A stretch of DNA of 64,000 nucleotides from Psychrobacter luti. Lineage in GTDB: Bacteria > Pseudomonadota > Gammaproteobacteria > Pseudomonadales > Moraxellaceae. The translations under genes were made by a program, and so were the position numbers. The stretch lies in assembly GCF_014192115.1 (NCBI RefSeq), contig NZ_JACHXL010000001.1:310001-374000 (forward strand), written 5' to 3'. Below are positions 10,415 to 18,995 of the stretch, piece by piece. How positions within the stretch are numbered: position 1 is the stretch's first letter; every line of letters begins with the position of its first letter. The notes beneath the pieces were generated by a model. It was not told where the DNA came from. It searched no databases and saw nothing but the letters and a program-made list of their open reading frames with translations.

Positions 10415-11212
10415 TTAGCTGTCACTATTTAAATACTCAATCAATGGCTTAATACCAGAGTCTGCAACACCGACGCCTTGGGCGACTAAGCGGCCTTCTT
10501 TATCTAACACAGAAATCAGGTTAGAGTGGTTGATATCACCATTATCGGCAAATTGATACTTGATATTTAAGGTATTGGTAAGTATACGAGTACTAGCTTC
10601 ATCACTACGAATCAGGCGCCAGTTATCGCCAAGATTATTATGCTCAACAAAGCTTTTCATCACCTCAACGCTATCGCGCTCAGTGTCTAATGTCGCCAGT
10701 AAAAACTCCGTTTGCGCACGCGCTTCAGGCGTCATCTCCTTATACATTTGTTTCATCGATTGCACTAATATAGGGCAGGTGTGCTGGCAGCTGGTATAAG
10801 CCATCACCACTACTTGATTTTTACCCTTAAGATTATCAAGCTCAAAGGTATTGCCACGATGGTCTGTCCAGTCGCCGCCTGCTTGATAGATAGAATAATC
10901 TTGTCCCAATGCTTCTGCCGGTTCTTGCGCATTCATATCGGCATGATTCATGTGTTTATGGTCCATGTCCTTCATATCGTTATGATTATCTTTCGCTACT
11001 TTAGACTCAGAAGTAGTATCAGGTTGACTGTCTTGTGTCGTCGCCGAGTTAGGCGCGTCAGGGTTGCTACAAGCGAGTAAGCCAATACATAGTCCAGCAG
11101 TCAAAGTTAGTTTGATAGCATGAGACACATGAGACACATGAGACACATGAGATAATGAGTGAGTCGCTGTATTTTGCAATCTTGTATTTTGAATGGTTTT
11201 TATTGTTTTCAT
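10415..11212 (-). CDS. SCO1/SenC-type copper chaperone lipoprotein
   Basis: Thioredoxin-fold protein that carries copper to periplasmic or membrane copper enzymes. The start at 11212 gives 265 residues and has an AAGGA site; an upstream in-frame start would add 10 residues. The protein has a hydrophobic segment ending in the lipobox LLAC and a His/Met-rich linker (KDMDHKHMNHADM) that could bind copper. The SCO core carries Cys142-x3-Cys146 (CQHTCP) and His229 (NHSNL), the family's copper ligands. It lies downstream of nirV and nirK on the same strand. I infer that it helps load copper into NirK, although delivery to cytochrome oxidase is equally known for the family. The signal region carries an in-frame 9-bp tandem repeat. 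Confidence 0.9.
   Translation of the reverse strand: MKTIKTIQNTRLQNTATHSLSHVSHVSHVSHAIKLTLTAGLCIGLLACSNPDAPNSATTQDSQPDTTSESKVAKDNHNDMKDMDHKHMNHADMNAQEPAEALGQDYSIYQAGGDWTDHRGNTFELDNLKGKNQVVVMAYTSCQHTCPILVQSMKQMYKEMTPEARAQTEFLLATLDTERDSVEVMKSFVEHNNLGDNWRLIRSDEASTRILTNTLNIKYQFADNGDINHSNLISVLDKEGRLVAQGVGVADSGIKPLIEYLNSDS
11121..11152. repeat. 9-bp tandem repeat in the SCO signal region
   Basis: TGAGACACA occurs three times in a row, followed by a partial fourth copy. It encodes SHVSHVSHVSH just before the hydrophobic core of the signal peptide. The unit is a multiple of three, so slippage would change length but not reading frame. Confidence 0.9.
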
Positions 11213-11258
11213 AAGACAATCCTTAGAGGCCATTAAATTCAATTGAGAATAAAAAGTA

Positions 11259-11338
11259 GGGCGCTATATTAAAAGGGCGCTATGTTAAAACGGCAATATG
11301 TTAAAAGGGTGCTAGGTTGAAATAGAGCGCTGTATCGA
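11259..11338. repeat. Degenerate 16-bp tandem repeat between nirV and the SCO gene
   Basis: Five units start every 16 bp from 11259. The first four are of the form GGGCGCTATGTTAAAA and the fifth is weaker (TAGAGCGCTGTATCGA). The array fills most of the spacer between the two genes. No promoter or hairpin is evident. Confidence 0.8.
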
Positions 11339-11344
11339 GACAAA

Positions 11345-12247
11345 TTAATTACTAGCACAGCGAAAACCAAGGCTGCTAACCGTATATTTGGCTTCTAAGC
11401 TTGAGCGAAAACCATAACGCATAAAGGCCGCATAATCACTTGGATCAACCGCACCTGCTGCGCCCGAGCCACAAAACATCTGTTGATTTAGGTTGCTGTC
11501 GGCACGTGATTCGCCAGTCACTAAGCTATTGTTAAAATTCTCTGTCCATTCCCAAATCAAACCGTGCATGTCTTTGACGCCCCAATAGTTGGCAGGGCTT
11601 TGTCCGACATCGGCAAGTTGGTCTTTACTACCAGACGATTTGCCATACCAATCAAGGATGCGTTGGTTGTAGCCGGCCTCTAAGCTACCATTTTTATTGG
11701 TGGTAGAAGCCTGTGCGACATATTCCCACTGTTCAACGGTTGGCAAGCGCTTGTTTTGAGCGCGGCAATATTGATTGGCGGCATACCATGACACATTGAC
11801 CACGGGCTTTCGAAAATCCGCCTTTTTAGGGACAGAGATATCTTTGGTATTGATCCAGTGCTTTAAATAACCGGCATCGGCAAAAATTGGCGCAATTGCT
11901 CGTTGGCGAAATTTGGGGTTTTCTTTTAAAAACTGATAAAACTGTATATTAGTAACTGGCAGCTCATCAATTTTGAATGTATCAACTGCCACTAACGGTG
12001 AATTTTTACTCAAATATAACGGACGATAAGTGCCCGGCTGAATGGTCAGCTCTTTTGCTTGCGCTTGCGTGCTTATAAACCCAAAGTCCGTTGTTAGGGT
12101 TAGTGCACTGACCAACAATAGCAGTACTAGCGGGCGAGCAGTCGTATTCAGAATCTTTTGGGTGGTAATTTTTACAGTCTTGTTTTTTTGAGTTTTAATG
12201 CTGCGAGTGTTGCTTTTGCGAGTGTTAGTGATGTAAGTCCATAACAT
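11345..12247 (-). CDS. nirV: NirV-like protein with formylglycine-generating-enzyme (SUMF1) fold
   Basis: Exported protein of the FGE-sulfatase/SUMF1 superfamily, 300 residues. The start at 12247 is chosen because AGGAG lies 7 nt upstream; the longer frame would begin without a site. After a basic N-terminus and a hydrophobic stretch (RPLVLLLLVSALTLTT) comes the SUMF1 domain. It has the usual blocks: ELPVTNIQFYQFL, PVVNVSWYAANQYC, RLPTVEQWEYVAQA, GVKDMHGLIWEWTENF and the C-terminal LGFRCASN. Genes of this kind are often beside copper nitrite reductase genes and are named nirV; their role is unproven. The placement between nirK and the SCO gene supports the name. The cysteine pair used by true formylglycine-generating enzymes is not obvious, so enzymatic formylglycine formation should not be assumed. 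Confidence 0.82.
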   Translation of the reverse strand: MLWTYITNTRKSNTRSIKTQKNKTVKITTQKILNTTARPLVLLLLVSALTLTTDFGFISTQAQAKELTIQPGTYRPLYLSKNSPLVAVDTFKIDELPVTNIQFYQFLKENPKFRQRAIAPIFADAGYLKHWINTKDISVPKKADFRKPVVNVSWYAANQYCRAQNKRLPTVEQWEYVAQASTTNKNGSLEAGYNQRILDWYGKSSGSKDQLADVGQSPANYWGVKDMHGLIWEWTENFNNSLVTGESRADSNLNQQMFCGSGAAGAVDPSDYAAFMRYGFRSSLEAKYTVSSLGFRCASN

Positions 12248-12374
12248 AACTAATCTCCTAGTAGTCCCAAAAAAGGGCGGGGCGTATAGCAATCAATCAA
12301 GCCGTTTAGTTAATGAGCCATTTAGTGAATTAACCACTATAAAAATTTCTATTTTTAACGCTTTATTTATCGTG

Positions 12375-12407
12375 ACGGTGCCAAACTCAAATTGAGTAAG
12401 GCACCGT
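12375..12407. other. Interrupted hairpin in the nirK-nirV spacer
   Basis: ACGGTGCC (12375-12382) pairs with GGCACCGT (12400-12407), and inside it ACTCAA pairs with TTGAGT across a symmetric AA/AA internal loop. A T4 run follows only on the plus strand. On the transcribed minus strand it looks like an mRNA-stabilising or attenuating hairpin rather than a strong terminator. Confidence 0.55.
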
Positions 12408-12461
12408 TTTGACGTAACGATAGAATATTTGGTTATTTGACTAAAGTGGTTGTTGAATAAA

Positions 12462-12508
12462 GACTGTCCGATAACAATGTTTTTTAACAGTATCTTTATC
12501 GAACAGTC
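12462..12508 (-). terminator. Hairpin just after nirK
   Basis: A 13-bp inverted repeat (GACTGTCCGATAA and TTATCGAACAGTC, one mismatch that is a wobble pair in RNA) with a 21-nt loop lies about 22 nt past the nirK stop. It is followed on the minus strand by TTTATT. It is a weak terminator or 3'-end protecting stem. Confidence 0.4.
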
Positions 12509-12530
12509 CATAGTATCTGTCTAAACCCTA

Positions 12531-14057
12531 TTATTTACGAGCGGCTTTGACATCTGCTGGCGTGACTTCACCACCTTTATTACCCCAACTATTGATGATA
12601 TAAGTGACGACGTTAGCGACTTTTTCATCATCTAAAGCTACAGCTGGCATGACACTGTTGTATTCTTCACCGTTAACCGTAATTTTGCCAGTTAAGCCAT
12701 GCAAGATAGCATTGATGGCACGTTTGGGGTCTTGGTTGAGATAGTCTGATTTGGCCAATGGTGGAAAGGCTTTTGGTATCCCAGCGCCATTCAATTGGTG
12801 ACAAGCTGCACAGTTACTGGCGTAAACAGATTTACCCATTTTAATTCTTTCTTGCTTGTTGGCAGCGGTGATTACGGGAGCTGGTGTGTTGGTGTTGCCG
12901 AGGCTTTGCGCCGCTGAACCTTCAGGTAAATAGACTTCTTCACGCACTTTTCCGGAGTAAATTTTTGCATTTTCAGGACCTTGGACATCGATGATACCAA
13001 GGGCTCCTTTGTTAAATGCACGGAAAATAGAGTGGTCGACCATTACAAGCTCGCCTGGAACATCTACTTTAAACTGGGTAATAGCAGCGCCACCTGCAGG
13101 AATAAGCGTGGTTTGAACATTATGGTTTTCAGCAGAGCCACCTTCCACATTGACTTTGTCAAAAATCTCACCGATAACGTGGAATGATGAAACTAAGTTA
13201 GGACCACCGTTACCAACAAACAGACGAACCGTTTCACCGACTTTCGCTTTTAGTGAGTTTTCGCCCGTTAGTGCTCCTACTGACCCGTTAAATAACACGT
13301 AGTCTGCTTGTTCTTTCACCGCTTTTTCCATATCAAAAGGTTGGAGCCCTTTATCACCATAGCTACCTTTGGTATAAAAATCGCCTTGCATCACATAGAA
13401 TTCACGATCAACTTTTGGTAAGCCTTCTTCTGGTTCAACCAAAATCAAACCATACATACCGTTTGCGATGTGCATACCAACGGGCGCAACCGCACAGTGA
13501 TAAACGTATAAGCCCGGTTTTAACGCTTTAAAGTTAAACTCTGAAGTATAACCAGGAGAAGTAAAAGAGGAAGCGGCACCGCCCCCTGGACCAGTCACGG
13601 CGTGTAAGTCAATATTGTGCGGCATTTTAGAGTCAGGATGGTTTGACAGATGAAACTCAATTTCATCACCTTGACGTACGCGAATAAACTGTCCTGGCAC
13701 CTGACCGCCAAATGTCCAAAAATTATATTCAACGCCATCCGCTAAACGCATGGTTTTTTCCACAGTTTCCATTTTTACGATGACTTTTGCTGCATAGTCA
13801 CGATCGATGGGTGGTGGCACGTCAGGTGCATGGGTGATAATAGCGTCAATCACTGGTAACTCATCATTTTTAGTATTTGGCGCCTTGCTATCTTTGGTAG
13901 CTTGAGTGGTTTCTGCTTTGGTTGTGCTAGCTTCATCAGGGGTTGATTTATCACAACCAGCCATCCCTGCTGTGCTAAGAGCGAGTAGACATGCTAGAGC
14001 AAGCTTGGAGTAGCTAAGTGATTGATGATGAAAAGGTGTTGAATTAAAAAGGCGCAT
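12531..14057 (-). CDS. nirK: Copper nitrite reductase with C-terminal cytochrome c domain
   Basis: Reduces nitrite to nitric oxide in the periplasm or at the outer membrane. The start at 14057 (508 residues) has GGAG upstream. The signal peptide ends in the lipobox GMAGC, so the protein is a lipoprotein like AniA. Two cupredoxin domains carry every expected ligand: type 1 copper His147, Cys188, His196 and Met201; type 2 copper His152, His187 and His342; catalytic Asp150 and His293. A third domain at the C-terminus has a c-type heme site CAACH (Cys416, Cys419, His420) with Met470 as likely sixth ligand. This makes it a three-domain cytochrome-fused NirK as in Ralstonia pickettii and some Moraxellaceae, able to take electrons through its own heme. 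nirV and the SCO gene follow. An NsrR-like operator lies upstream. Confidence 0.96.
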   Translation of the reverse strand: MRLFNSTPFHHQSLSYSKLALACLLALSTAGMAGCDKSTPDEASTTKAETTQATKDSKAPNTKNDELPVIDAIITHAPDVPPPIDRDYAAKVIVKMETVEKTMRLADGVEYNFWTFGGQVPGQFIRVRQGDEIEFHLSNHPDSKMPHNIDLHAVTGPGGGAASSFTSPGYTSEFNFKALKPGLYVYHCAVAPVGMHIANGMYGLILVEPEEGLPKVDREFYVMQGDFYTKGSYGDKGLQPFDMEKAVKEQADYVLFNGSVGALTGENSLKAKVGETVRLFVGNGGPNLVSSFHVIGEIFDKVNVEGGSAENHNVQTTLIPAGGAAITQFKVDVPGELVMVDHSIFRAFNKGALGIIDVQGPENAKIYSGKVREEVYLPEGSAAQSLGNTNTPAPVITAANKQERIKMGKSVYASNCAACHQLNGAGIPKAFPPLAKSDYLNQDPKRAINAILHGLTGKITVNGEEYNSVMPAVALDDEKVANVVTYIINSWGNKGGEVTPADVKAARK

Positions 14058-14213
14058 AAGGCTCTCCAAAAATTGAAAATAAGTGGTTCATTTAATAAAG
14101 CTCGATTTTTATTTTTCTAATCATCCCAATGCTAATTGTGATGAAAAGCAAACATCACTATCAAAACAAAAAATCAAATAATAAAAGTTGTGTGCTTCTC
14201 AATTGGCTTATAT

Positions 14214-14238
14214 AAGATTCATTTTAAATGAATGTTTT
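14214..14238. promoter_or_regulatory. NsrR-like operator upstream of nirK
   Basis: ATTCATTT-T-AAATGAAT (14217-14233) is a perfect palindrome around one central base, flanked by AAG on the left and GTT on the right. It is close in form to the known NsrR site AAGATGCATTT-N-AAATGCATCTT. It lies about 157 bp before the nirK start, within the 362-bp spacer. NsrR is an iron-sulfur repressor relieved by nitric oxide and often controls nirK/aniA. No good FNR box was seen in this spacer. Confidence 0.6.
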
Positions 14239-14419
14239 AAAATAAGCGAATCATTCTTGTAATATTTATTCACGATTTTTGTACTGGTGAGTTATGAATT
14301 TAGCTAGGTATGTTTGTAATTGAGTGCGCTAGAAGGGAATGTTTTGGACAGTTTAAACGTTGAGAATGTTTGACATCTTAATCAAACGCAATTATTGGTT
14401 CGAGAGTGAGAGAAGGTTT

Positions 14420-15064
14420 TTAATGCTCATCGTTATTGTTATCATCCGGACTTTGTTGACTGGATAAACAACGTTTAATAAGTAAGCTGATTACGGCGAT
14501 CACTATCAAGATGCCGATTGCTTTAGAATAAGGCGCTAACATGCCTGCAACAGCGTCATAGTTTTGACCTAAGTAATAGCCTGCTAAAGACAATATCGCT
14601 GTCCAAATACTAGCCCCTAAAGCGGTCAATGCTAAAAAGGGTAATAGCGCCATTTTATTCATGCCAGCTGGGATAGAAATCAGTGAGCGCACCCCAGGCA
14701 CCATACGTCCAAAAAACACTGCCATCTTGCCATGTTTATCAAACCATGCATTTGCCGCCGTGATATCCGCAGGCTTCACAAACAGATATTTACCATACTT
14801 TTTAGTAAATGCAACCAAACGCGGCTCATCAAAGATACAACCTAAATAGTATAAAGGCAGCGCTCCTAGCACCGCCCCAAGCGTACCGGCTAATATTACC
14901 AAAATAATATTCAAATCACCTTTAGCAGCGGCAAAGCCTGCGGCTGGCATAATCACCTCAGAAGGGATAGGCGGGAAGATATTTTCAGCAAACATGGCAA
15001 AGATAATACCAAAGTAACCGAATTTTGCCATGATACCGAGTACCCATGCACTCATTTGATCCAT
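14420..15064 (-). CDS. DedA-family membrane protein
   Basis: Inner-membrane protein of 214 residues with several hydrophobic helices. It has the DedA signatures ENIFPPIPSEVIMPAAGF near residue 28 and FFGRMVPGVRSLISIPAGMN near residue 118, with the conserved Glu, the prolines and the Arg residues intact. DedA proteins are linked to membrane potential and to flipping of undecaprenyl phosphate or phospholipids. The C-terminus is a short polar Asp/Asn tail. It is upstream of and on the same strand as nirK, but 362 bp separate them and the NsrR-like site lies in between, so they are probably separate units. Confidence 0.92.
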   Translation of the reverse strand: MDQMSAWVLGIMAKFGYFGIIFAMFAENIFPPIPSEVIMPAAGFAAAKGDLNIILVILAGTLGAVLGALPLYYLGCIFDEPRLVAFTKKYGKYLFVKPADITAANAWFDKHGKMAVFFGRMVPGVRSLISIPAGMNKMALLPFLALTALGASIWTAILSLAGYYLGQNYDAVAGMLAPYSKAIGILIVIAVISLLIKRCLSSQQSPDDNNNDEH

Positions 15065-15422
15065 CGTAAAAACTCGCTCAAGGTTGGAATAAAGAAATAA
15101 TAAATCATACGAGCATTTACCAAAATTATTTTTACCAAATTAAGTGCTTAGTGTGTATTAAATATTGCTAAAAATATGTTGTTCAATACGTTTGTTTGAG
15201 AGCGGTCTGAGAATAGGGGCGCAATCGGTACAGGCTTAATGCTTTATTTATCTTAATAAATAGTTAATAAAAACACACAAGAAGCTTCTATTTACTGTCA
15301 AGTTTATGGCATAAGGTCCTCTTAATCGTGCTTATTTTAGACTATCCATATTTCTTAAAGGTTTTTTAGCACAAAAGCTTCATTAGGCACTTATTATTTA
15401 GATAGCTATCAAGGAGATTAAG
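15065..15422. other. 358-bp divergent spacer
   Basis: It lies between the divergent DedA and small lipoprotein genes. It is AT-rich and should hold both promoters. I see no operator palindrome, repeat or RNA gene in it. Confidence 0.5.
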
Positions 15423-15728
15423 ATGAAAAGGGTAACAGCAAATGTAGGATTAATAAAAGCGCGACAGGCGTTATGGATCGCATTGTTTGCCAGTATTGTT
15501 GGCGTCACTGCTTGTAGTAATGAAAGAGAAGATGTGGTGGCAGATTCGACCGAAGTGACAGACGAGGCAAGTGAGCAAGGTACTGCAGAAGGTACTGAAG
15601 TTGTCGAAACTGGTATGACTGCAGATGGAATGGGAGGTAATGAAGGTGAACAGAAAGCCGATGACACTGTGACTGTTAATGAGAGTAATGCAAATTTGGA
15701 TCAAACTCCAGCAGATGGTGTGCAGTAA
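15423..15728 (+). CDS. Small acidic lipoprotein of unknown function
   Basis: 101 residues. The start is well supported by AAGGAG 7 nt upstream. A basic N-terminus and hydrophobic segment end in the lipobox GVTAC. The mature part is low-complexity and strongly acidic (Glu, Asp, Thr, Gly, Ala), with no fold I recognise. It is probably an envelope lipoprotein with a disordered chain. It is followed by a strong terminator shared with the convergent gene. Confidence 0.75.
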   Translation: MKRVTANVGLIKARQALWIALFASIVGVTACSNEREDVVADSTEVTDEASEQGTAEGTEVVETGMTADGMGGNEGEQKADDTVTVNESNANLDQTPADGVQ

Positions 15729-15796
15729 ATACTTAGATAATTTAAGCTTTTGACGGGCAAGTTTTTAATGTTCAGGTTTTTGATGAGAGTAAATTG

Positions 15797-15843
15797 CTGA
15801 AATAGAAAGAGCTGCAAATTGTTTGCAGCTCTTTCTATTTCAG
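15797..15843. terminator. Perfect 22-bp inverted repeat, bidirectional terminator
   Basis: CTGAAATAGAAAGAGCTGCAAA (15797-15818) pairs perfectly with 15822-15843 across a 3-nt loop. It sits between convergent genes, with U-rich pairs at both ends. The stem is longer than a usual terminator. Confidence 0.8.
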
Positions 15844-15892
15844 TTTATTTCAGTTTCCGTAAAATTATAGCCCTTTACAGCTAATATGATGA

Positions 15893-16594
15893 CTATTTGC
15901 TAGTAAAGGTAATCGTTTTAGCGCCGTTATTAGATGGCTGACTGATGGTTACTTTACTGTCTAAAATATCGCCGCGCGCATTGATTTTATAGCATTCTGA
16001 TGAGCTGCCATTAGGGTCGTTATTGATCAGCAGATTGCCCGAAGTTTCTATACAGAACCATGCGGTATTATTACTGTCTCTTGTCAAAGACCAATCTTGG
16101 TTATAAGTGCCTATTTTTTTACGCATACTTCTATCGGCATAGACGTCTTCAGTAATCAATTTGCTTGATGAGCCAACCGTTGCCATTTTGGGAATGGTTG
16201 TGGTCTGATTCGACAGCGAATACTTACCTGAGCTGTCAGTGAAACCATGGAATACCAATGGATTGAGAGTAAAATAGTTAATGGCGACTGATTGATCAGT
16301 GACTTGATTGTTAACTTTGTTAATAGTATTTACTTCAGCACCTTGTACTTGTTTATTATTAAAGACCATGCTGCCTTTGGGCGTAACTTTGATATCCGCA
16401 GATGCCGTTTGATTGCCGATGTTCGCCACTAAGCTCTGGCTACGGGCTTTGGTATAAACATTGAGCATGGCTGCTTCAACGGGATATTGAGTGACAATGT
16501 TGTTTTGGTTGCCCGGTGTAGTGCCACCGTTCATACCGCCCGCACAAGCGCTTAATCCTACTGATACAGCGACAATTAATCCTAATTTTTTCAT
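15893..16594 (-). CDS. Putative lipoprotein of unknown function
   Basis: 233 residues from the start at 16594 (MKKLGLIV), chosen because GAGGG precedes it and a lipoprotein signal ending in LSAC follows at once; the longer frame has no site. A Gly/Asn-rich linker follows the lipid cysteine. The mature chain is rich in Ser, Thr and Asn, with alternating hydrophobic residues that suggest beta structure. Two cysteines (WFCIETSG and SSECYKIN) could form a disulfide. I do not recognise the family. It converges with the small acidic lipoprotein gene and diverges from the bestrophin gene. Confidence 0.75.
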   Translation of the reverse strand: MKKLGLIVAVSVGLSACAGGMNGGTTPGNQNNIVTQYPVEAAMLNVYTKARSQSLVANIGNQTASADIKVTPKGSMVFNNKQVQGAEVNTINKVNNQVTDQSVAINYFTLNPLVFHGFTDSSGKYSLSNQTTTIPKMATVGSSSKLITEDVYADRSMRKKIGTYNQDWSLTRDSNNTAWFCIETSGNLLINNDPNGSSSECYKINARGDILDSKVTISQPSNNGAKTITFTSK

Positions 16595-16892
16595 GGTATA
16601 TTCCCTCGATTTATTTAACTGCAATTTATTAATGAGTTATAGACCTATCTACTATAATCGAATTTTTAAGCGATAACATCTGCTGTGTATCCTTGCGCCT
16701 GCCATCCTTACATCATTATAACAACCGATTATTTTGTAGAAATTTATTTAATAAAGGAGCGGTAAAAACCGCTAGCCAATTAAAACATGATAGACAGGCT
16801 TTTTTGCTGCTCATACTTCCTTAGTCTGTTATCATTTCGACCTGCAAAAATGACAGTTATCTTCTATAAGAACCATTCGTTAGGACGCTAAA

Positions 16893-17837
16893 ATGATCGT
16901 CAAGCAAAAGCCAAGCGCTATCAAACTGCTTTTTACCTTACGTGGCTCCATTCTGCCAAAGGTCTATCCACAGATTTTGCTGATTAGTCTGATTAGTGCC
17001 TTTATCACCAATATCCAGCACGGATTTCCCAGTTCCTTTTCTTCTTATAGCGTTGCGCCGTTTACCTTACTTGGGATTGCGTTGTCGTTATTTTTGGGCT
17101 TTCGTAACAATGCCAGTTATCAGCGCTGGTGGGAAGCTCGAGGGCTGTGGGGTCAATTGGTCTATGATACGCGCAGCTTTACACGCCAAGTGCTGTCTTA
17201 TATAGATGATGAGAGTAAGGACGGGCGAGAAAGTGAGAAAGGGCGCGATAGCCAGCGCCGACTGGTTTATTTGAGCATTGCCTTTACCCATGCTCTACGC
17301 CATCGATTGCGTGACAGCTCGCCTTGGCAAGATGTAGAGCGTTTTGTGGAGCCTATCCATCATGCCGGCATGAAGCAGTCGCAAAATTTGCCGGATTATC
17401 TGTTGCGTCTGCTAGGTAAGGAGCTTGGCTACTGTCGGCGGCAGCGCCTGACGTCAGATCATATGCTGCAAAATATGGATGAGCGCCTAAATTCGATGAC
17501 GGTGGTTTTATCGGCTTGCGAGCGTATCCATAGCACACCATTGCCGTTTGCTTATACGCTATTGGTGCATCGCACGACTTATCTATATTGCTTTATGTTG
17601 CCTTTTGGTTTGGTTTCTTCTTTAGGTTGGGTAACGCCATTAATTTGCGGCGTCATTGCTTATACCTTTTTTGGTTTGGATGCGCTAAGTGAAGAGCTGG
17701 AAGAGCCTTTTGGTTTGGCTGCCAACCAATTACCGCTAACAGCCTTATCTCGTACTATCGAGATTAATTTGCTGGAAGCGTTAGGCGAAACTGAGATGCC
17801 ACCCAATATCACCGCTAAAAACGGCTATTTGCAATAA
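16893..17837 (+). CDS. Bestrophin-family (UPF0187/YneE-like) membrane protein
   Basis: 314 residues, the usual length of bacterial bestrophins, which are homopentameric ion channels (the Klebsiella protein conducts cations). Seen here are an early hydrophobic pair (LLISLISAFI, PFTLLGIALSLFLGFRNNASYQRWWEAR), the strongly conserved FRNNxxYxRWWEAR block and the late PFGL...GLDALSEELEEPFG segment near the C-terminus. Bacterial members are inner-membrane proteins; the physiological ion is unknown. It stands alone between a divergent lipoprotein gene and the terminator at 17898. Confidence 0.92.
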   Translation: MIVKQKPSAIKLLFTLRGSILPKVYPQILLISLISAFITNIQHGFPSSFSSYSVAPFTLLGIALSLFLGFRNNASYQRWWEARGLWGQLVYDTRSFTRQVLSYIDDESKDGRESEKGRDSQRRLVYLSIAFTHALRHRLRDSSPWQDVERFVEPIHHAGMKQSQNLPDYLLRLLGKELGYCRRQRLTSDHMLQNMDERLNSMTVVLSACERIHSTPLPFAYTLLVHRTTYLYCFMLPFGLVSSLGWVTPLICGVIAYTFFGLDALSEELEEPFGLAANQLPLTALSRTIEINLLEALGETEMPPNITAKNGYLQ

Positions 17838-17897
17838 GCTGTTTGCGTCCAGTTATCTGTCATAAATAGCGGCTGCGGTAGCAGAATATATGCCATG

Positions 17898-17930
17898 AAA
17901 AAGACCACTCAGTTTGAGCGGTCTTTTTTA
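17898..17930. terminator. Rho-independent terminator after the bestrophin gene
   Basis: AAAGACCACTCA pairs with TGAGCGGTCTTT (one mismatch, a wobble on the other strand) across GTT and runs into TTTTT. Confidence 0.8.
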
Positions 17931-18086
17931 TTTTACATTGTCATAATTACTATTAAATGCTGTTTAAAAAGGTTAATAGCGTTTGTTGTTGCGTGACAGG
18001 TAATTGCTTAAAGCGTATGCAGGCTTGAGTTAATCGTCTTCCAGCCAAAGCAAATAAAGACCTTAATAAGCCCTCAATTCAGTCGA

Positions 18087-18128
18087 CAGTCAGAGTAAAT
18101 AGCGTAAGAAAGCTATTTACTCTGACTG
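18087..18128. other. 17-bp inverted repeat spanning the end of phoU
   Basis: GCTATTTACTCTGACTG (18112-18128) covers the last codons and stop of phoU. Its exact inverse lies just past the gene at 18087-18103, with an 8-nt loop. No T run follows, so it is a stable 3' hairpin rather than a classic terminator. Confidence 0.75.
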
Positions 18129-18853
18129 CTCATGCTAGCATCAGTTGTTTGTTGGACGATTTGTTCGACTTGCATAAAATCCGTATGCCGCACATCTTTA
18201 CCGCTGGTGCAAAAGATAACCAGCTCAGCAATATTGCGAGCATGATCGCCCACCCGTTCTAGGGCGCGTAATACCCACAGTATATTAATCACTTTAGACA
18301 CATGGCGGCTGTCTTCCATGATATAGGTCATCAAGGCACGCGTGGCAGATTGATACTCTTCATTGACCGCGGTATCACTTTGCAATACCGAAAATGCCTG
18401 CTGCGGATTCATATTTGAGAAGGCGTCAATCGCATCAAGCAGCATCAAGCGTACCTGATTGGATAAATGCTGAACCTCTGAATAGCCTCTTGGAGAGGCG
18501 CCATCTTCAATCAATTGGCAGGCCATACGAGCGATTTTTTCTGCTTCGTCGCCGACACGTTCAAAATCGACAATGCCTTTACTCAGCGCCATGACTAAGC
18601 GCAAATCATTGGCAGCTGGTTGACGCTTAGCGACTAACAAAATGATTTGCTCATCGATTTTAATCTCTAGCTGATTGATCAGATGATCATCTTCAATCAC
18701 TTTTTTTGCGGTCGCCTCATCGGCAGCTATCAAGGCACGTGTCGCAACCATGACTTGCTCTGCTGCCATGTGACCCATTTGCATAAACAGCTCAATAACT
18801 TCATCTAAGTCATTATCAAAACTCTTTGATAAGTGCTTTGTCGTTATCGCCAT
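18113..18853 (-). CDS. phoU: Phosphate signalling and transport regulator PhoU
   Basis: 246 residues from the start at 18853, which has AAGGA upstream; an earlier in-frame start has none. Two PhoU three-helix repeats are visible, each with the acidic metal-binding pattern: RVGDEAEKIARM in the first and RALERVGDHARNIAEL in the second. PhoU sits between the Pst transporter and the PhoR kinase, keeps the kinase in its phosphatase state when phosphate is plentiful, and limits Pst activity. It is the last gene of pstSCAB-phoU, 142 bp after pstB. Confidence 0.95.
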   Translation of the reverse strand: MAITTKHLSKSFDNDLDEVIELFMQMGHMAAEQVMVATRALIAADEATAKKVIEDDHLINQLEIKIDEQIILLVAKRQPAANDLRLVMALSKGIVDFERVGDEAEKIARMACQLIEDGASPRGYSEVQHLSNQVRLMLLDAIDAFSNMNPQQAFSVLQSDTAVNEEYQSATRALMTYIMEDSRHVSKVINILWVLRALERVGDHARNIAELVIFCTSGKDVRHTDFMQVEQIVQQTTDASMSSQSK

Positions 18854-18915
18854 GCTTGCTTCCTTAATCGTATTGGTGTTGCTCATAAAAATATTGCCAA
18901 AATGAGTAGCGTGAT

Positions 18916-18993
18916 AAATGACTGCTAGAAATAATTGCTTTAAATATCATCGTTAAATAATAGCTGTAAATAACGCTTCTAAATAAAACAGCA
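18916..18993. repeat. Degenerate 13-bp tandem repeat between pstB and phoU
   Basis: AAAT recurs at 18916, 18929, 18942, 18955, 18968 and 18981, an exact 13-bp period over six units. Several units also share a GCT-type centre (CTGCT, TTGCT, TAGCT, CGCTT). Confidence 0.8.
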
Positions 18994-18995
18994 AT

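Noticed and set aside
14340..14400. FNR box upstream of nirK (TTGAC...ATCAA)
   Set aside because: The half-sites are 6 bp apart instead of 4 and one is imperfect.
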